The notes: generated by a model not told the origin, from the sequence alone. A DNA stretch of 64,000 nucleotides from Candidatus Vicinibacter proximus (GCA_016713905.1 JADJOE010000003.1:1984001-2048000), one strand, 5' to 3'. Positions 36,230 to 46,067 are shown, numbered from the stretch's first letter. Made by a program: numbers and translations.

Positions 36230-36855
36230 AAAAAAACATACTGTTCTGCATCATACTCATTTTATATTTTCTATTGAATAAAAACATATTATTTGCTCAA
36301 TCAAATACTGTTTTGTTAAATTTTTCACTGAATAATTATAAGCTTGACAGATTCAACCTTCCTGAGCTAAATGCTGCTATTATATCTGGGAATGGCTTTA
36401 ATCTTGGCTTTGCCTTTGAAAAACCTATATGCAAAAAATCTTCCATTTTGCTGGGATTTGAGTTTTCGAAGAGAAAATATGATTATTCCATTGGTCAAAG
36501 AAATAATAATTTTAATGATAAATATGCCTCATTCCCGATAAGTATAAACTACTACTTATTTAAATTCATAGCTATTCAAGCAGGAATGCAATTTGATCAT
36601 TTAATATTCAAGCAAAAATTTATTTATTATAAAGATGCTCCAAATGATCAAGTATCAGGATACACTAAATACGACATTGGCTTAAATACTGGAATTCGAA
36701 TTCAATGGTATAATTTTGAAATAAACGGCAGTTTCAATTATGGACTTAGAAATATTTATTGTGTGAAATTTCTTGATCCAGTTACAGGGAAATTACTTGA
36801 TGACTTTGCAAAAAGCCATATATTTAAATTCGGAGTTAGCTATTTATTCAAATGA
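36226..36855 (+). CDS. Small outer-membrane beta-barrel protein B, copy 3
   Basis: A 209-aa protein, the intact version of the frameshifted copy at 32920. Signal peptide IILILYFLLNKNILFAQ, barrel strands, terminal FGVSYLFK. The middle part (FNDKYASFPISINYYLFKF) is closer to copy 2 than to copy 1, consistent with a gene-conversion patch. Confidence 0.7.
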   Translation: MKKNILFCIILILYFLLNKNILFAQSNTVLLNFSLNNYKLDRFNLPELNAAIISGNGFNLGFAFEKPICKKSSILLGFEFSKRKYDYSIGQRNNNFNDKYASFPISINYYLFKFIAIQAGMQFDHLIFKQKFIYYKDAPNDQVSGYTKYDIGLNTGIRIQWYNFEINGSFNYGLRNIYCVKFLDPVTGKLLDDFAKSHIFKFGVSYLFK

Positions 36856-37257
36856 ATATTATCATCTGATAACCGTTTAGCCAGTCCTGCCTGATTATAA
36901 CTACATGTTGCACTTCATACATTGATCCACCCCAACAGGATGAAGATGGCACCTTTCTGCCAAAATAAAAGTTGTATGCCCATTGAAGCATTTTAAATCA
37001 CCAATTAAAATTGTGTTGGTGGATAGATGAGTAACAGTTTTCTATCGCCCTTGCCATAAACTCAACAGTAAAAGTCAATATCTGTGATGTTCTTACAATA
37101 CCTACTAAAACTTTACCAAATAGTTGTTTTAGGAAAGTTTACAGTTCCCACTAAATCATTCGAATTTCTATTTATCTTTACCCTTGTACAATAAACATTA
37201 ACCTTTTAGAAATGATCCGGACATAAGACTTATAAGTTTTTAATACTAAATTTCGGT
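36856..37257. other. Intergenic region
   Basis: No gene seen. The first ~45 bp are a decayed match to the sequence following copy 1 at 33551, so the duplicated unit extends slightly past gene B. Near 37172 TATCTTTA is one base from the TAnnTTTG -7 consensus, but it lies about 80 bp before the next gene. Confidence 0.4.
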
Positions 37258-38031
37258 ATGATATACAACACTCCTGAATTATCAGAAGAAATGATAAAAA
37301 GTCTAAGTACACAAAATTACAGAGACTGGCCCCTCATGAAGAGATACCCGGAATATGATGAATGTTTTGTTGCGTTCCATCCATTTTTAAAAATAAAAAA
37401 TGGCCATGAAGAGTATATTAAGTTTGAATCCTACAGCAGACCAAATAAATTTGAAATTCAAAAACATTGTGAACCACTTAGTTGGTTAGAAATAATTAAT
37501 TTAACCGGAATTATTGATATAAAAAGTCTTGACAGAGCCTTGGCATTTCTTCATAGAGCCTATAGTTTTGGTGAAAGAACAGAATATTACAAATTAATAA
37601 AACATTTGGTGAAAGACAGGTTGGATATTCTTCCGGCAGAAGTCGATGATCTTCCATTAATCATAGAAAATAAAATTCTGCATAAACTAAGATCTCTTGA
37701 TTATGATTCAGTTCTAATATATTCTGACTTTAATGAACATAAAGAATTAATAAACATTGATAAGCTAATAGAAAATCCAATTGGTCTACCAACTCATGTA
37801 AGAATTGGAACTCCGGATGAAAAGATATTAATAGTTCAAGATTTTGATCAAAGATTTGCATATTTTTTCAGCAATAAGTCGACATTATACGACATTATTG
37901 AATCTACAAATTTGGAAGGTTTCTTTTGTAATGAACACACTCCTGAATCTTGGAACTACTACCCTATTTTGGAACCAGAAAAAATTGACTGGTCTGAAGA
38001 TATGAAGAATTCCTATGAAAATAATTTTTAA
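37258..38031 (+). CDS. Hypothetical protein
   Basis: A 257-aa acidic soluble protein; family not recognised. Features seen are a Trp/Tyr-rich N-terminal half and an alternating strand/helix pattern in the second half (ILIVQDFDQRFAYFFSNKSTLYDII). There is no signal peptide or membrane segment. Its composition and single-gene setting would fit an immunity-type protein, but nothing specific supports that. Confidence 0.5.
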   Translation: MIYNTPELSEEMIKSLSTQNYRDWPLMKRYPEYDECFVAFHPFLKIKNGHEEYIKFESYSRPNKFEIQKHCEPLSWLEIINLTGIIDIKSLDRALAFLHRAYSFGERTEYYKLIKHLVKDRLDILPAEVDDLPLIIENKILHKLRSLDYDSVLIYSDFNEHKELINIDKLIENPIGLPTHVRIGTPDEKILIVQDFDQRFAYFFSNKSTLYDIIESTNLEGFFCNEHTPESWNYYPILEPEKIDWSEDMKNSYENNF

Positions 38032-38749
38032 CCGTAAAAAAATAGGTACAACAAATTTATTTTCTTTACAATCTGTGCGAACAATGGAAACTCACTTACA
38101 CCTTTAACTAGGATAGGGATGTAAATACCACGGACGATATTCGACCAAGCAACTATAAATGTATCCATTTATTAGAATGTTAAACTAATGATAGTACTTC
38201 AATAGACATATTCGGAATACCATCATAAATAAATCCGAACAATTATCTTCTACTTCAAAAAAACATTTATTAAATTGAAAATAAGGGTACAAAATAACGA
38301 ATAGCGGAAATGATATACGCTCACACTCAATTTAGTATTGCTTCGCAATATAATTGCATTATGATGGTCGATGGATTAGAAACTGGAGATACAGGATCAA
38401 AAATGTCTAAATTAGAAGGAACCGCGATGTATGTTAATAATCTGAAAGTAAAATCATGTCAGACCTATAACAACAAGAGGGACATTAGACCGTTTCAAAG
38501 ATAAAGAAATTTACTAAAATATCCATTTAGTATTTTTATTACACATTTCAATTTACACTTGGAACAAATTTGAGCATTATTCAGGTAAAGAGTTGATTCA
38601 GAATATAGAATCCAGGAACTAAAATACAGCTTTAGATTTTTAAGCATCATTACGCAAGATTATTATGGAATTTCCATGGCCGAAAATGTCTAAAAACCGT
38701 CCGGTACAATTAGTAATTTATTACGACTTTTGTGGAAAGATATGCTCCA
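38032..38749. other. 718-bp region without a supported gene
   Basis: AT-rich. A 64-codon frame at 38310-38504 has weak coding character and no recognisable family. No repeats or clear promoter were found. The regulator that follows starts at the ATG at 38750, since a GTG at 38732 would add only six residues. Confidence 0.4.
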
Positions 38750-39679
38750 ATGGCAATAAAATTTACATTTCTTATACTCCCACAAATTCACTTGCTGGAT
38801 TTGGCAGGTGCAGACCAGGCTATTCATGAAGCGATAGAATATAATGCCGATTTTAAAATAGAATATTGCGGCCTTAATGAAAACGCAAATGTAACTACCA
38901 CAGGTGGATTAACCATTGGCAAGGTCAGGCATTTTTCAAAAGTAAAACTTAAAAAAGAAGATTTCTTGATTGTCCCTGGTTCATCTTATACATATCTCAA
39001 TTCACAAGATTTTAAATCTAACAAGCAGCTTTTCAAATGGATTATAAAAGAATATAGAAAAGGTGTCAATATTTGTAGTGTCTGCATGGGAGCTTTTGTA
39101 TTAGCAGAAGCAGGTATACTAGATGATAAAATCTGTACCACTCATTTTAAAAAAACTAAAGAATTGCAAAAACAATATCCAAAAATTAAAGTTCAAGAGA
39201 ACATTTTGTATACCGAAGAGGACAATATTTATACCAGTGCCGGGATTGTAGCCGGAATAGACCTTACTTTACACATCTTAGAAAAAATAAAAGGAAGTTA
39301 CTTCGCACACTTGGTTGCAAGAGAACTAGTTGTTTACAATAGAAGAAATGGTAACGATAGCCAGGAAAGCAACTTCCTTAAATTTAGAAATCACATTCAT
39401 TCAGGAATACACAAAGTCCAAGATTATATCATAGCACATATTGAACAAAAGCATTCACTGAATAAGTTGGCTGTAATGGCCAACATGAGTGAACGAAATT
39501 TTACCAGAATTTTTAAAAAAGAAACAGGAATAACTGTAAATGAGTTCGCTACAAAAATAAGAATTGAAAAAGCCAGAGAGTTAGTAAAAAATCCTGACAG
39601 ATCAAAAATTGAAATAGCCAATTTGGTAGGTTTGCAAAGTGAAAAACAATTGAGTAGAATATTAAAGATAACAAAATGA
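38750..39679 (+). CDS. GlxA-family transcriptional regulator (DJ-1/PfpI plus AraC HTH)
   Basis: A 309-aa protein. The N-terminal DJ-1/PfpI-like domain (about 1-180) carries the nucleophile-elbow sequence NICSVCMGAFVLAEAGIL. The C-terminal AraC helix-turn-helix (about 215-309) has LNKLAVMANMSERNFTRIFKKETG and a second helix pair. The protein ends at SRILKITK, about a dozen residues earlier than usual for the second HTH. Its stop overlaps the start of the M1-like gene (ATGA), so the two are translationally coupled and the regulator may control its own operon. Confidence 0.85.
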   Translation: MAIKFTFLILPQIHLLDLAGADQAIHEAIEYNADFKIEYCGLNENANVTTTGGLTIGKVRHFSKVKLKKEDFLIVPGSSYTYLNSQDFKSNKQLFKWIIKEYRKGVNICSVCMGAFVLAEAGILDDKICTTHFKKTKELQKQYPKIKVQENILYTEEDNIYTSAGIVAGIDLTLHILEKIKGSYFAHLVARELVVYNRRNGNDSQESNFLKFRNHIHSGIHKVQDYIIAHIEQKHSLNKLAVMANMSERNFTRIFKKETGITVNEFATKIRIEKARELVKNPDRSKIEIANLVGLQSEKQLSRILKITK

Positions 39680-42207
39680 GAAAAATAATTGGAACAGTTA
39701 TACTCTGTTTGGCAATACTGCAATTATCCTCCCAAAATATTGATACTAAACATATTCAACTTATTCTTGAATTTGATTGGGTAAAAAAACAAGCCTATGG
39801 AAGTGTAAATATAACCTGCTCACCATTAAAAGAAACCGATACCATAATTTTAGATGCAGGTGAATTGAGTATTCATAATGTATTGTTAAATAATTACAAT
39901 TTGCCATTTATTTATAATCCAATTGAAAATTCCAAAAATTTAATAATTAAATTAAATCGGAACTATAAACCAAATGAAGAGCTAAAAATCAAAATTGATT
40001 ACAACACAAACCATGAAAACAGATCAGACCCTAATGCAATCAGTGGTAGTTTTGGAAAAGGACTTCGATTTCAACAACCAACCAGTACTTCACCCAATAA
40101 ACTCAGACAAATATATAGTGTTGGCGAACCAGAAGGCAACAAGTATTGGTTTCCATGCAATGAAGACATAGCAGATATTCATACCACAGAAATATATGCT
40201 ACTATTGAAAAACCTTTTATGGTAATTAGCAATGGCATGCTACTGAATGTGAAAGACCACCCAAATGGTAAGCATACATTCCATTACCAATCCAATGTTG
40301 CTTTTCCCAATTATTTAGTTTCCATTGTGATTGGTGAATATTCCAATTATTTACAATTAAACGGATCAACACAGATATTGAATTACGGATATCCACATGA
40401 AATGGAGGCAGTAAAAGCTACCGTAGAATTGCTACCAGACATGATGAAATTTCTGGAAGCAAAAACTGATTATTCATTCCCATACTCAACCTATACTCAG
40501 GTCGTGGTACAGGACTACCCCTTCCCCGGGTTGGTTGGACAAAATGGAGTTGCCATACTTTCTGATAATTATATTGATGATTTTAAGGTTCACAAAGATT
40601 TTCAATATTTGTGGGATGGTGTTGCCATGCAAGCCCTCAGCAATCAATGGTTTGGCAATTTATTAATGCCCGTAAAATGGAATGATGTTTGGCTCAACAA
40701 TGCATTTGCGCAATACTTTGCAGGACTGTATACCGAAAAATGTCATGGAAATGCTGAATACCAATTGTGGTATTATCCCTATGAAAAATGGAATGTAACT
40801 TCAGAATGGGAATCCGGCAATAAGCACCCTCTTGTTCCTGAAACGATACAGGATTTGAATAAATTTACTGCCGATGGTTATTCAAAGTACAAGGGTGCAT
40901 TGGTTTTGCACATGTTACAAAATGAATTGGGAGAAGAAGATTGGTGGAATTCTATTCGCAGTTTCATACGTTTATATGCCCAAAAACAAATCAGTACGGA
41001 AGATTTTCAGAAGACAATTGAATCCATAAGTGGAAAAAACTATCAATGGTTTTTTGACCAATGGATTTATAAAATGGGAATGCCTAAATTTAAAGTATCA
41101 AAAAATTACAATGCCACTCAAAAAATTCTCTCTATAGTAGTGGAGCAAAATGAAAGTAAATCAGGCATCAATCAATATCAGCAGGTCAATTATTTTGAAG
41201 GTAAAATTTACATTGAAATAGATAACCAAATCGAAACTATTCTTTTAAAGCCGAAAAAGGTAAATACTTACAATTTTTCATTGCCAAATAAACCAGGATT
41301 TGTAAATTTTAATTATAAACAAACATACTTAAGTGAAACCGATTTCCCAAAATCAACAGAGGAATATCTGGACCAACTACTACATAGCAAGGATTTGTTG
41401 GCCAAGCAAGATGCTGCTAACAACTTAGTTGCTTATACAATAGACACTACTTTGCCCATTGCCCTTAAAAAGAAAATAAAAAATGCACTGATTCAGGAGG
41501 TACAATCAAATCAGTATTGGAGATATAGAATGTTCGTACTAGGTGCATTATCACAAATTACTCCACCTCCCTATGACTCAGCAATGATTACAGTTTTGAA
41601 ATCAATTATTCGAAATGAAAAATCGTGGCTAAAAAGCACTGCAATAAGTATATTGGGTAATTCCAAAGACCCAAAGTTTGAAGATATATATATAAATGAA
41701 TTAAGAGATGAAAGTGATAGAGTGATTAATTCAGCAGCCATATCATTAGGCAAAACCAAAAATCCAAAAGTTTTTGAAATATTAATGAATTTAGAAAACG
41801 AAAAATCGTGGAAAAATCAAAATAGAATAAGTGCATTAAACGGGTTGCAACATTTAAATTCTCCAAAAGCTCTAGAGTATGTGTTGACTTGTATCAAAGA
41901 TATTCAATCGCCACGATGGTATTTGGCAACACCTACATGGGATTATCCCTTTGCTGCAGTAAATACGCTGATTGCGCTTGGTAAAGGAGATTTGGGATTT
42001 CCCATCTTGTTTGTGCGATTTAAAAAATCCTTGCAGGACAATGATCTCAATGACATTTTTCAAAATGTTCAGCTAATAAACTTACTGAAAGATGAAAGAA
42101 CCAAAGAAATGTACATTTTACTAAAAGATAAATTTAAGAATGATTCCTTTGTCCTGGAATCGATCAATAATTATGAATTCCAATATTTGGAAAGTTTGAA
42201 ATCATGA
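39676..42207 (+). CDS. Catalytically dead M1-aminopeptidase homologue with HEAT-like repeats
   Basis: An 843-aa secreted protein (signal peptide IIGTVILCLAILQLSSQ). It is collinear with M1 metallopeptidases: N-terminal beta-domain, central catalytic-like domain (about 220-460), then helical repeats (about 560-840). The zinc motif HExxHQWFG reads Q319-A-L-S-N323-QWFG, and the downstream zinc ligand Glu is Asn342 (WLNNAFAQYF instead of WLNEGFA). The GxMEN motif reads GQNGV. All zinc/catalytic residues are lost while the flanking scaffold is retained, so it should be a pseudoenzyme with a binding role. It lies between the regulator and a small unknown gene, both overlapping by 4 bp. Confidence 0.85.
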   Translation: MRKIIGTVILCLAILQLSSQNIDTKHIQLILEFDWVKKQAYGSVNITCSPLKETDTIILDAGELSIHNVLLNNYNLPFIYNPIENSKNLIIKLNRNYKPNEELKIKIDYNTNHENRSDPNAISGSFGKGLRFQQPTSTSPNKLRQIYSVGEPEGNKYWFPCNEDIADIHTTEIYATIEKPFMVISNGMLLNVKDHPNGKHTFHYQSNVAFPNYLVSIVIGEYSNYLQLNGSTQILNYGYPHEMEAVKATVELLPDMMKFLEAKTDYSFPYSTYTQVVVQDYPFPGLVGQNGVAILSDNYIDDFKVHKDFQYLWDGVAMQALSNQWFGNLLMPVKWNDVWLNNAFAQYFAGLYTEKCHGNAEYQLWYYPYEKWNVTSEWESGNKHPLVPETIQDLNKFTADGYSKYKGALVLHMLQNELGEEDWWNSIRSFIRLYAQKQISTEDFQKTIESISGKNYQWFFDQWIYKMGMPKFKVSKNYNATQKILSIVVEQNESKSGINQYQQVNYFEGKIYIEIDNQIETILLKPKKVNTYNFSLPNKPGFVNFNYKQTYLSETDFPKSTEEYLDQLLHSKDLLAKQDAANNLVAYTIDTTLPIALKKKIKNALIQEVQSNQYWRYRMFVLGALSQITPPPYDSAMITVLKSIIRNEKSWLKSTAISILGNSKDPKFEDIYINELRDESDRVINSAAISLGKTKNPKVFEILMNLENEKSWKNQNRISALNGLQHLNSPKALEYVLTCIKDIQSPRWYLATPTWDYPFAAVNTLIALGKGDLGFPILFVRFKKSLQDNDLNDIFQNVQLINLLKDERTKEMYILLKDKFKNDSFVLESINNYEFQYLESLKS

Positions 42208-42671
42208 AAATTTCCAGCACTTACAAACCTCGTCCCATTCGTTGTTTGGGTCTCTTAAAACATGCCGAATGGATTTTAAAAGTCTACAGCATTTCTTATC
42301 AAAATGAGCGGATAAATAATGATGAATTAATTCTTGCAAAATCCCATCTGAATAACTGGTTGTCAAAAAGTCAAGCTTACCCCTTAGAGTCCTATCATTT
42401 GGCTACTCTGATCCTTCATGAAGCGAAAGAAGGTGTATTTGCTAATATTAACTGGTGGATCGGTGAAAATATGCTCCAAAATTTTGTTTACCTAAAAAAA
42501 ATAAACGACCATAATTTTAAACTATATTCTGAAGGTGGAATGGCCACCTGCGTTTGGGAAATGGCAATATGGTGGCACGAGCGCAATTCCTGGGTAAAGT
42601 ACATTTTGATGCAAAATGAAAAACCAAATGTGGACGAATATTTGAAAGATCAATTAAACATAGATATTTAA
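42204..42671 (+). CDS. Hypothetical protein coupled to the M1-like gene
   Basis: A 155-aa soluble protein; family not recognised. It is aromatic-rich, with WWIGENM and EMAIWWHERNSW, and mainly helical. The ATG overlaps the M1-like stop (ATGA), which argues for a functional link. There is no signal peptide, so it would stay in the cytoplasm while the M1-like protein is exported. Confidence 0.55.
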   Translation: MKISSTYKPRPIRCLGLLKHAEWILKVYSISYQNERINNDELILAKSHLNNWLSKSQAYPLESYHLATLILHEAKEGVFANINWWIGENMLQNFVYLKKINDHNFKLYSEGGMATCVWEMAIWWHERNSWVKYILMQNEKPNVDEYLKDQLNIDI

Positions 42672-42682
42672 ATTAATCTAAA

Positions 42683-43210
42683 ATGAATAAATCTGATATC
42701 AAAAAAATGCCTGAATATTTCAACCGCTACATAAATTATGCGGAAGATGTCACTGTTGTGGATTCACTAAAAATTAGTTTACTCGAATTAGAAAACGCCC
42801 CAATAGAGACTTGGAAAAATATTGGAGAACTAACTTATGCTGTTGGAAAATGGACTATAAAAGATATTTTACAACATTTAATTGATACTGAAAGGGTGTT
42901 TATCTATCGCATTACGGCCATTGCCCGTGGCGATCAGCAGGTAATGATACCCTATGATGAAGAGGAGTTTGCCAAAAACGCTGAAGCCTATCGAAGAACA
43001 ATTGAAGACCTCATGGACGAACTATTGCTGATTAGAAAAGCTACCATAAAACTCTTCCAATCTTTTACCCACTTAATGGTACTAAAACAGGGCAACGGCT
43101 ACAATGGTATCCAATACTGCCCATTATCTCTGGGATTTATGTTAGCCGGTCATCAACGTTGGCATTTTAAAGTAATAGAGGAAAAATATTATCCCCTATT
43201 AAATAACTGA
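42683..43210 (+). CDS. DinB-family protein
   Basis: A 175-aa four-helix protein of the DinB/YfiT superfamily. WTIKDILQHLIDTERVFIYRI supplies the first metal-ligand His, and the C-terminal MLAGHQRWHFKVIEEKY supplies the later His pair. These proteins bind a metal and often act as thiol-dependent transferases, with the substrate here unknown. It lies 11 bp after the previous gene and 2 bp before the DUF1272 gene. Confidence 0.85.
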   Translation: MNKSDIKKMPEYFNRYINYAEDVTVVDSLKISLLELENAPIETWKNIGELTYAVGKWTIKDILQHLIDTERVFIYRITAIARGDQQVMIPYDEEEFAKNAEAYRRTIEDLMDELLLIRKATIKLFQSFTHLMVLKQGNGYNGIQYCPLSLGFMLAGHQRWHFKVIEEKYYPLLNN

Positions 43211-43212
43211 TT

Positions 43213-43422
43213 ATGTTAAGAATGAAAATGCAATGTGAAAATTGTGGCAAGGATCTTCCATTAGATAGCAAAGAAGCCATGATATGCAGTTTTGAATGCA
43301 CCTTTTGCTGTCAATGTGCGCAGGGAATATTAAAGAATATCTGCCCCAATTGTGCCGGAAATTTAGAAAAGCGACCAAAAAGAATAGTGAAACCAATACC
43401 AAATGATCAGCTAAAAAATTAG
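43213..43422 (+). CDS. DUF1272 small zinc-binding protein
   Basis: A 69-aa protein with three cysteine pairs (CENCGKDL, CSFECTFCCQC, CPNCAGNLEKRPKR), matching the DUF1272 family, a small probable zinc-binding domain ending in a RPKR-like basic patch. The start could be the ATG at 43213 or a nearby downstream ATG. It follows the dinB gene by 2 bp and is probably the last gene of that operon. Confidence 0.85.
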   Translation: MLRMKMQCENCGKDLPLDSKEAMICSFECTFCCQCAQGILKNICPNCAGNLEKRPKRIVKPIPNDQLKN

Positions 43423-43898
43423 GTTCCTATATAGAATTCGAACATATAAAATTATCCGTTTATAATATTTTTTACAGCTATTACTGTAAATTCAACAAGG
43501 CTAATAGCTTAATAAATAATGCGTATCTAATCCTTACTAATTTATTTGAAATAAAAATAATTAAAGTTGTATCTGAGTTCACTTTTGCGTGAGTTTACTA
43601 AAATGATTTCAATCGATTTCCAGCTGATATCAATTTCTTGAATTAAATAGTAAATTAAATCAATCAAGTTGATCCTATCTGGATGCCCACAGACCTAAAA
43701 ATTGAATAAATTCAAAAAATCTAAGAAACAGTTCCAACAGATTAATCTTAATTTATCTTAAAATCCATTAATAAGGTGATTCTGCATCTGAATCCCGGAA
43801 AAAAACCCTTCACCTATCAGGAATTTTCCCCTTGTATTATGTAGTTCAGTTCATGCAATTTTGTAGCAATTATTACTCACCAGACTAAAATAATTGTC
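43423..43898. other. Intergenic region with the promoter of the protease operon
   Basis: No gene seen in 476 bp of AT-rich sequence. Near the end is a promoter-like arrangement at 43827-43866 (listed separately), preceded by CACCTATCAGG. Confidence 0.5.
43827..43866 (+). promoter_or_regulatory. Promoter-like TCCCCTTG-N21-CAATTTTGTAG before the DUF2589/protease operon
   Basis: TCCCCTTG (43827-43834), exactly 21 bp, then CAATTTTGTAG (43856-43866). It has the TTG/TAnnTTTG form with C in place of the first T of the -7 box. The same arrangement with the same spacing precedes the second caspase gene (54713-54752). The first ATG follows 32 bp later. Confidence 0.55.
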
Positions 43899-44612
43899 AT
43901 GATCAAGAAAGCCAGTAAATCTGCCAACAAACCAATTCAGAAAAACGCATCTAAAAGGACTACTGTTAAATTACCTGTAGAAGGTAGAAGTCCACAAGCC
44001 AAAGATTTGGATCAAATCGTTCACAATTTATCCACTCATGCCATTGCACTCAATGATGGACTAAATAAAAAGTCCTCCTCTACCTCCCGTGATAATTCAC
44101 AACTGGGTCAGGAGCTCAACAATATTGATTTCAAAGCTATGATAGGCGGGCCTCTTCAAGCCACAGTTGAGGCTCAGGTGGCATCCGCTGTTGCTACTAT
44201 TGACTTTATCAAAAAAGTTGGATTTAGAGAAGACGATCCTTCACAATTGGTGATGGTAGATTTCAGTTACAAAAAACAAAATCCTGACGGCACCAAAGAA
44301 GATGTTTCCGTTATTGTACCATTAATATCCACTTTACCCATTCCATCGCTTCGTATTGATTTCGTAGAAATTGATTTTAATGCCCGTCTTAATTCCATCG
44401 ACACATCCAATACTACCAACGATTTTAAACTGAATGTAAACGGAAGAGGCGGTTTTGGTCCGGTCAAAGTATCTGCAAGTGTATCTTACCAGCGATCATC
44501 TTCAACAGGTTCTAAAGTAGAAAGAGAATACAGCCTTAAAGTAAAAGTAAGGGCAGTACAGGATGAAATTCCAAAAGGACTTGAGAAAGTATTAGAACTG
44601 CTTTCAAAATAA
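43899..44612 (+). CDS. DUF2589 domain-containing protein
   Basis: A 237-aa protein. A basic, disordered N-terminus (about 1-75) is followed by the DUF2589 domain: IDFKAMIGGPLQATVEAQVASAVATIDFIKKVGF, then beta-strands ending IPSLRIDFVEIDFNAR and VSASVSYQR. No signal peptide. DUF2589 is an uncharacterised domain; its amphipathic helix followed by beta-strands might build a multimer or membrane-binding unit, which is inference. It is the first gene of a tightly packed operon encoding three proteases, a caspase and a nuclease. Confidence 0.8.
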   Translation: MIKKASKSANKPIQKNASKRTTVKLPVEGRSPQAKDLDQIVHNLSTHAIALNDGLNKKSSSTSRDNSQLGQELNNIDFKAMIGGPLQATVEAQVASAVATIDFIKKVGFREDDPSQLVMVDFSYKKQNPDGTKEDVSVIVPLISTLPIPSLRIDFVEIDFNARLNSIDTSNTTNDFKLNVNGRGGFGPVKVSASVSYQRSSSTGSKVEREYSLKVKVRAVQDEIPKGLEKVLELLSK

Positions 44613-44646
44613 GTTTACTGGAAAATACTTAAATCGTAAATAAAAG

Positions 44647-45465
44647 ATGGTCACACTTTCCGATTACCTCGGCTACCTATTCATAGAAATCACCCGGGCG
44701 AGACACATGGCAGACCAATACTCAGTCAGTCTTGCTGAAGCAAACAGCAAAGACCCATTGCTAAAATATATGTCTGTACCCAGGTTTAAAATCCCGGAGA
44801 TGGAACTGAATGTGCCGGTATTAATTAGTGGCGCCAAATTTAATCAGACCTTAAAATTTACAGATGGAATCAGCGAATTCAGTCAATTAATTAAAAATGA
44901 ACTCAATAATTCTTATAGAAAATTTTTACTCAAAAAGAATAATTCCGTAAACACAATAGGTCTTGTGAGTAAAATTGATTTTAGCCACATCTTTTTACCC
45001 GGTAAAATAAACACATCTGGCAATTCAAAAAAGTCTGTAAAACGATCGAATGAAAGAGATGATGAAAACCTGAATCGGTTGATCACTGAATTCTATGATT
45101 CTTTAAAAGAAAATCTCGTCCATAAGGAAGATTTAATCCTCGCCTATTATGGAAAAATATTTTCGAGAATGCTTGAAATTCAGGCAGCAATGGACGCTTA
45201 TAAAACACTTTATCCAAACAACGAACTATTTAAACAAAGTGCTGAAAATATTAACATCTACATCAATTCCAAAACAATTGTTGACAAGACAACCATTACC
45301 AATTTATTGGTGAGTCCGGAAACCAATCTCATCAAAAATGGAGCCTCTGACATTTCTGTTTTCAGTGTCAAAGCAAAAGTAAATGAAGAAGGGATATATG
45401 TGAAATCTGTAAGAGACGTGACTAATCACAATCATTTAGTTGAAGGCGAAATAATCTACGAATAG
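44647..45465 (+). CDS. DUF2589-associated hypothetical protein
   Basis: A 272-aa soluble protein. The N-terminus (MVTLSDYLGYLFIEITRARHMADQYSVSLAE, then VPRFKIPEMELNVPVLISGAKF) looks like the second component that usually accompanies DUF2589 genes. The middle is charged and helical, and the last ~80 residues (FSVKAKVNEEGIYV) are beta-rich. No catalytic motif. It lies 34 bp after the DUF2589 gene. The two probably form a complex, judged from adjacency. Confidence 0.55.
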   Translation: MVTLSDYLGYLFIEITRARHMADQYSVSLAEANSKDPLLKYMSVPRFKIPEMELNVPVLISGAKFNQTLKFTDGISEFSQLIKNELNNSYRKFLLKKNNSVNTIGLVSKIDFSHIFLPGKINTSGNSKKSVKRSNERDDENLNRLITEFYDSLKENLVHKEDLILAYYGKIFSRMLEIQAAMDAYKTLYPNNELFKQSAENINIYINSKTIVDKTTITNLLVSPETNLIKNGASDISVFSVKAKVNEEGIYVKSVRDVTNHNHLVEGEIIYE

Positions 45466-45467
45466 TT

Positions 45468-46067
45468 ATGTTTAGAAAATTCCATTTTGCAGAAGTTAAA
45501 GAACTAGAACTCATTTATGAGTTACTTAAGAAGTGCTATACTATATACCAAAATAATGACAACAATCTACAGGATATCATCCAACAGTTATTGACAGCAG
45601 CTGAAAAATATTTCAGTCTCAGAGGACTGAAATCCGAAGAAGGAAAAGTAATGTCCCTAAAAGCAGAACTTTCTACTGCTGAAAGAGGCATTCATCCTTA
45701 CAGCCTGACAATTATCATCACAGGTAAAAGAAAAATGAATGAGATGGTACAATACAAGGTGCTCCAGGAAATTGAAGAAATTTTAAGGACAAAATTGCAG
45801 GAACTCAATTTCCAATTACAAAACGCCTACCGGCTGTGCCAACAGATCATTACAAAAGCATTGGACTCGCAGTATTTGACGGAAAGCGAAATGATCGCAG
45901 CCATCAATATACACAAGACTGAAAATTTATGGCAAATTCTAATCCAACAAAATGATTTGCGTCCATCCTGTCGTCAATTGATGAATCAGGTGAGTGAACC
46001 TGACATACTTCTATTATTAAATGAATCCACTCAATATTTAATCCAACCAAATCCGCAGAACATATGA
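45468..46067 (+). CDS. Hypothetical helical protein
   Basis: A 199-aa protein, mostly helical (ELIYELLKKCYTIYQ, LRTKLQELNFQLQNAYRLCQQIITKAL). Family not recognised; no signal peptide or membrane segment. It starts 2 bp after the previous stop and its own end overlaps the M15 gene by 4 bp, so it belongs to the same transcript. It could be a structural or chaperone-like partner of the DUF2589 proteins. Confidence 0.5.
   Translation: MFRKFHFAEVKELELIYELLKKCYTIYQNNDNNLQDIIQQLLTAAEKYFSLRGLKSEEGKVMSLKAELSTAERGIHPYSLTIIITGKRKMNEMVQYKVLQEIEEILRTKLQELNFQLQNAYRLCQQIITKALDSQYLTESEMIAAINIHKTENLWQILIQQNDLRPSCRQLMNQVSEPDILLLLNESTQYLIQPNPQNI

Larger units (their letters stand above)
35393..36855 (+). repeat. 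Surface-locus repeat unit, copy 3
   Basis: A near-identical duplicate of 32087-33550. The boundary upstream is sharp, since sequence before 35393 has no match to the 500-aa gene. In gene B a short patch (about 36535-36575) resembles copy 2 (ATAAGTAT...TACTACTTATTTAAA) more than copy 1. Confidence 0.9.

Noticed and set aside
38310..38504. 64-codon reading frame
   Set aside because: Weak coding character, no ribosome-binding context, no family resemblance.
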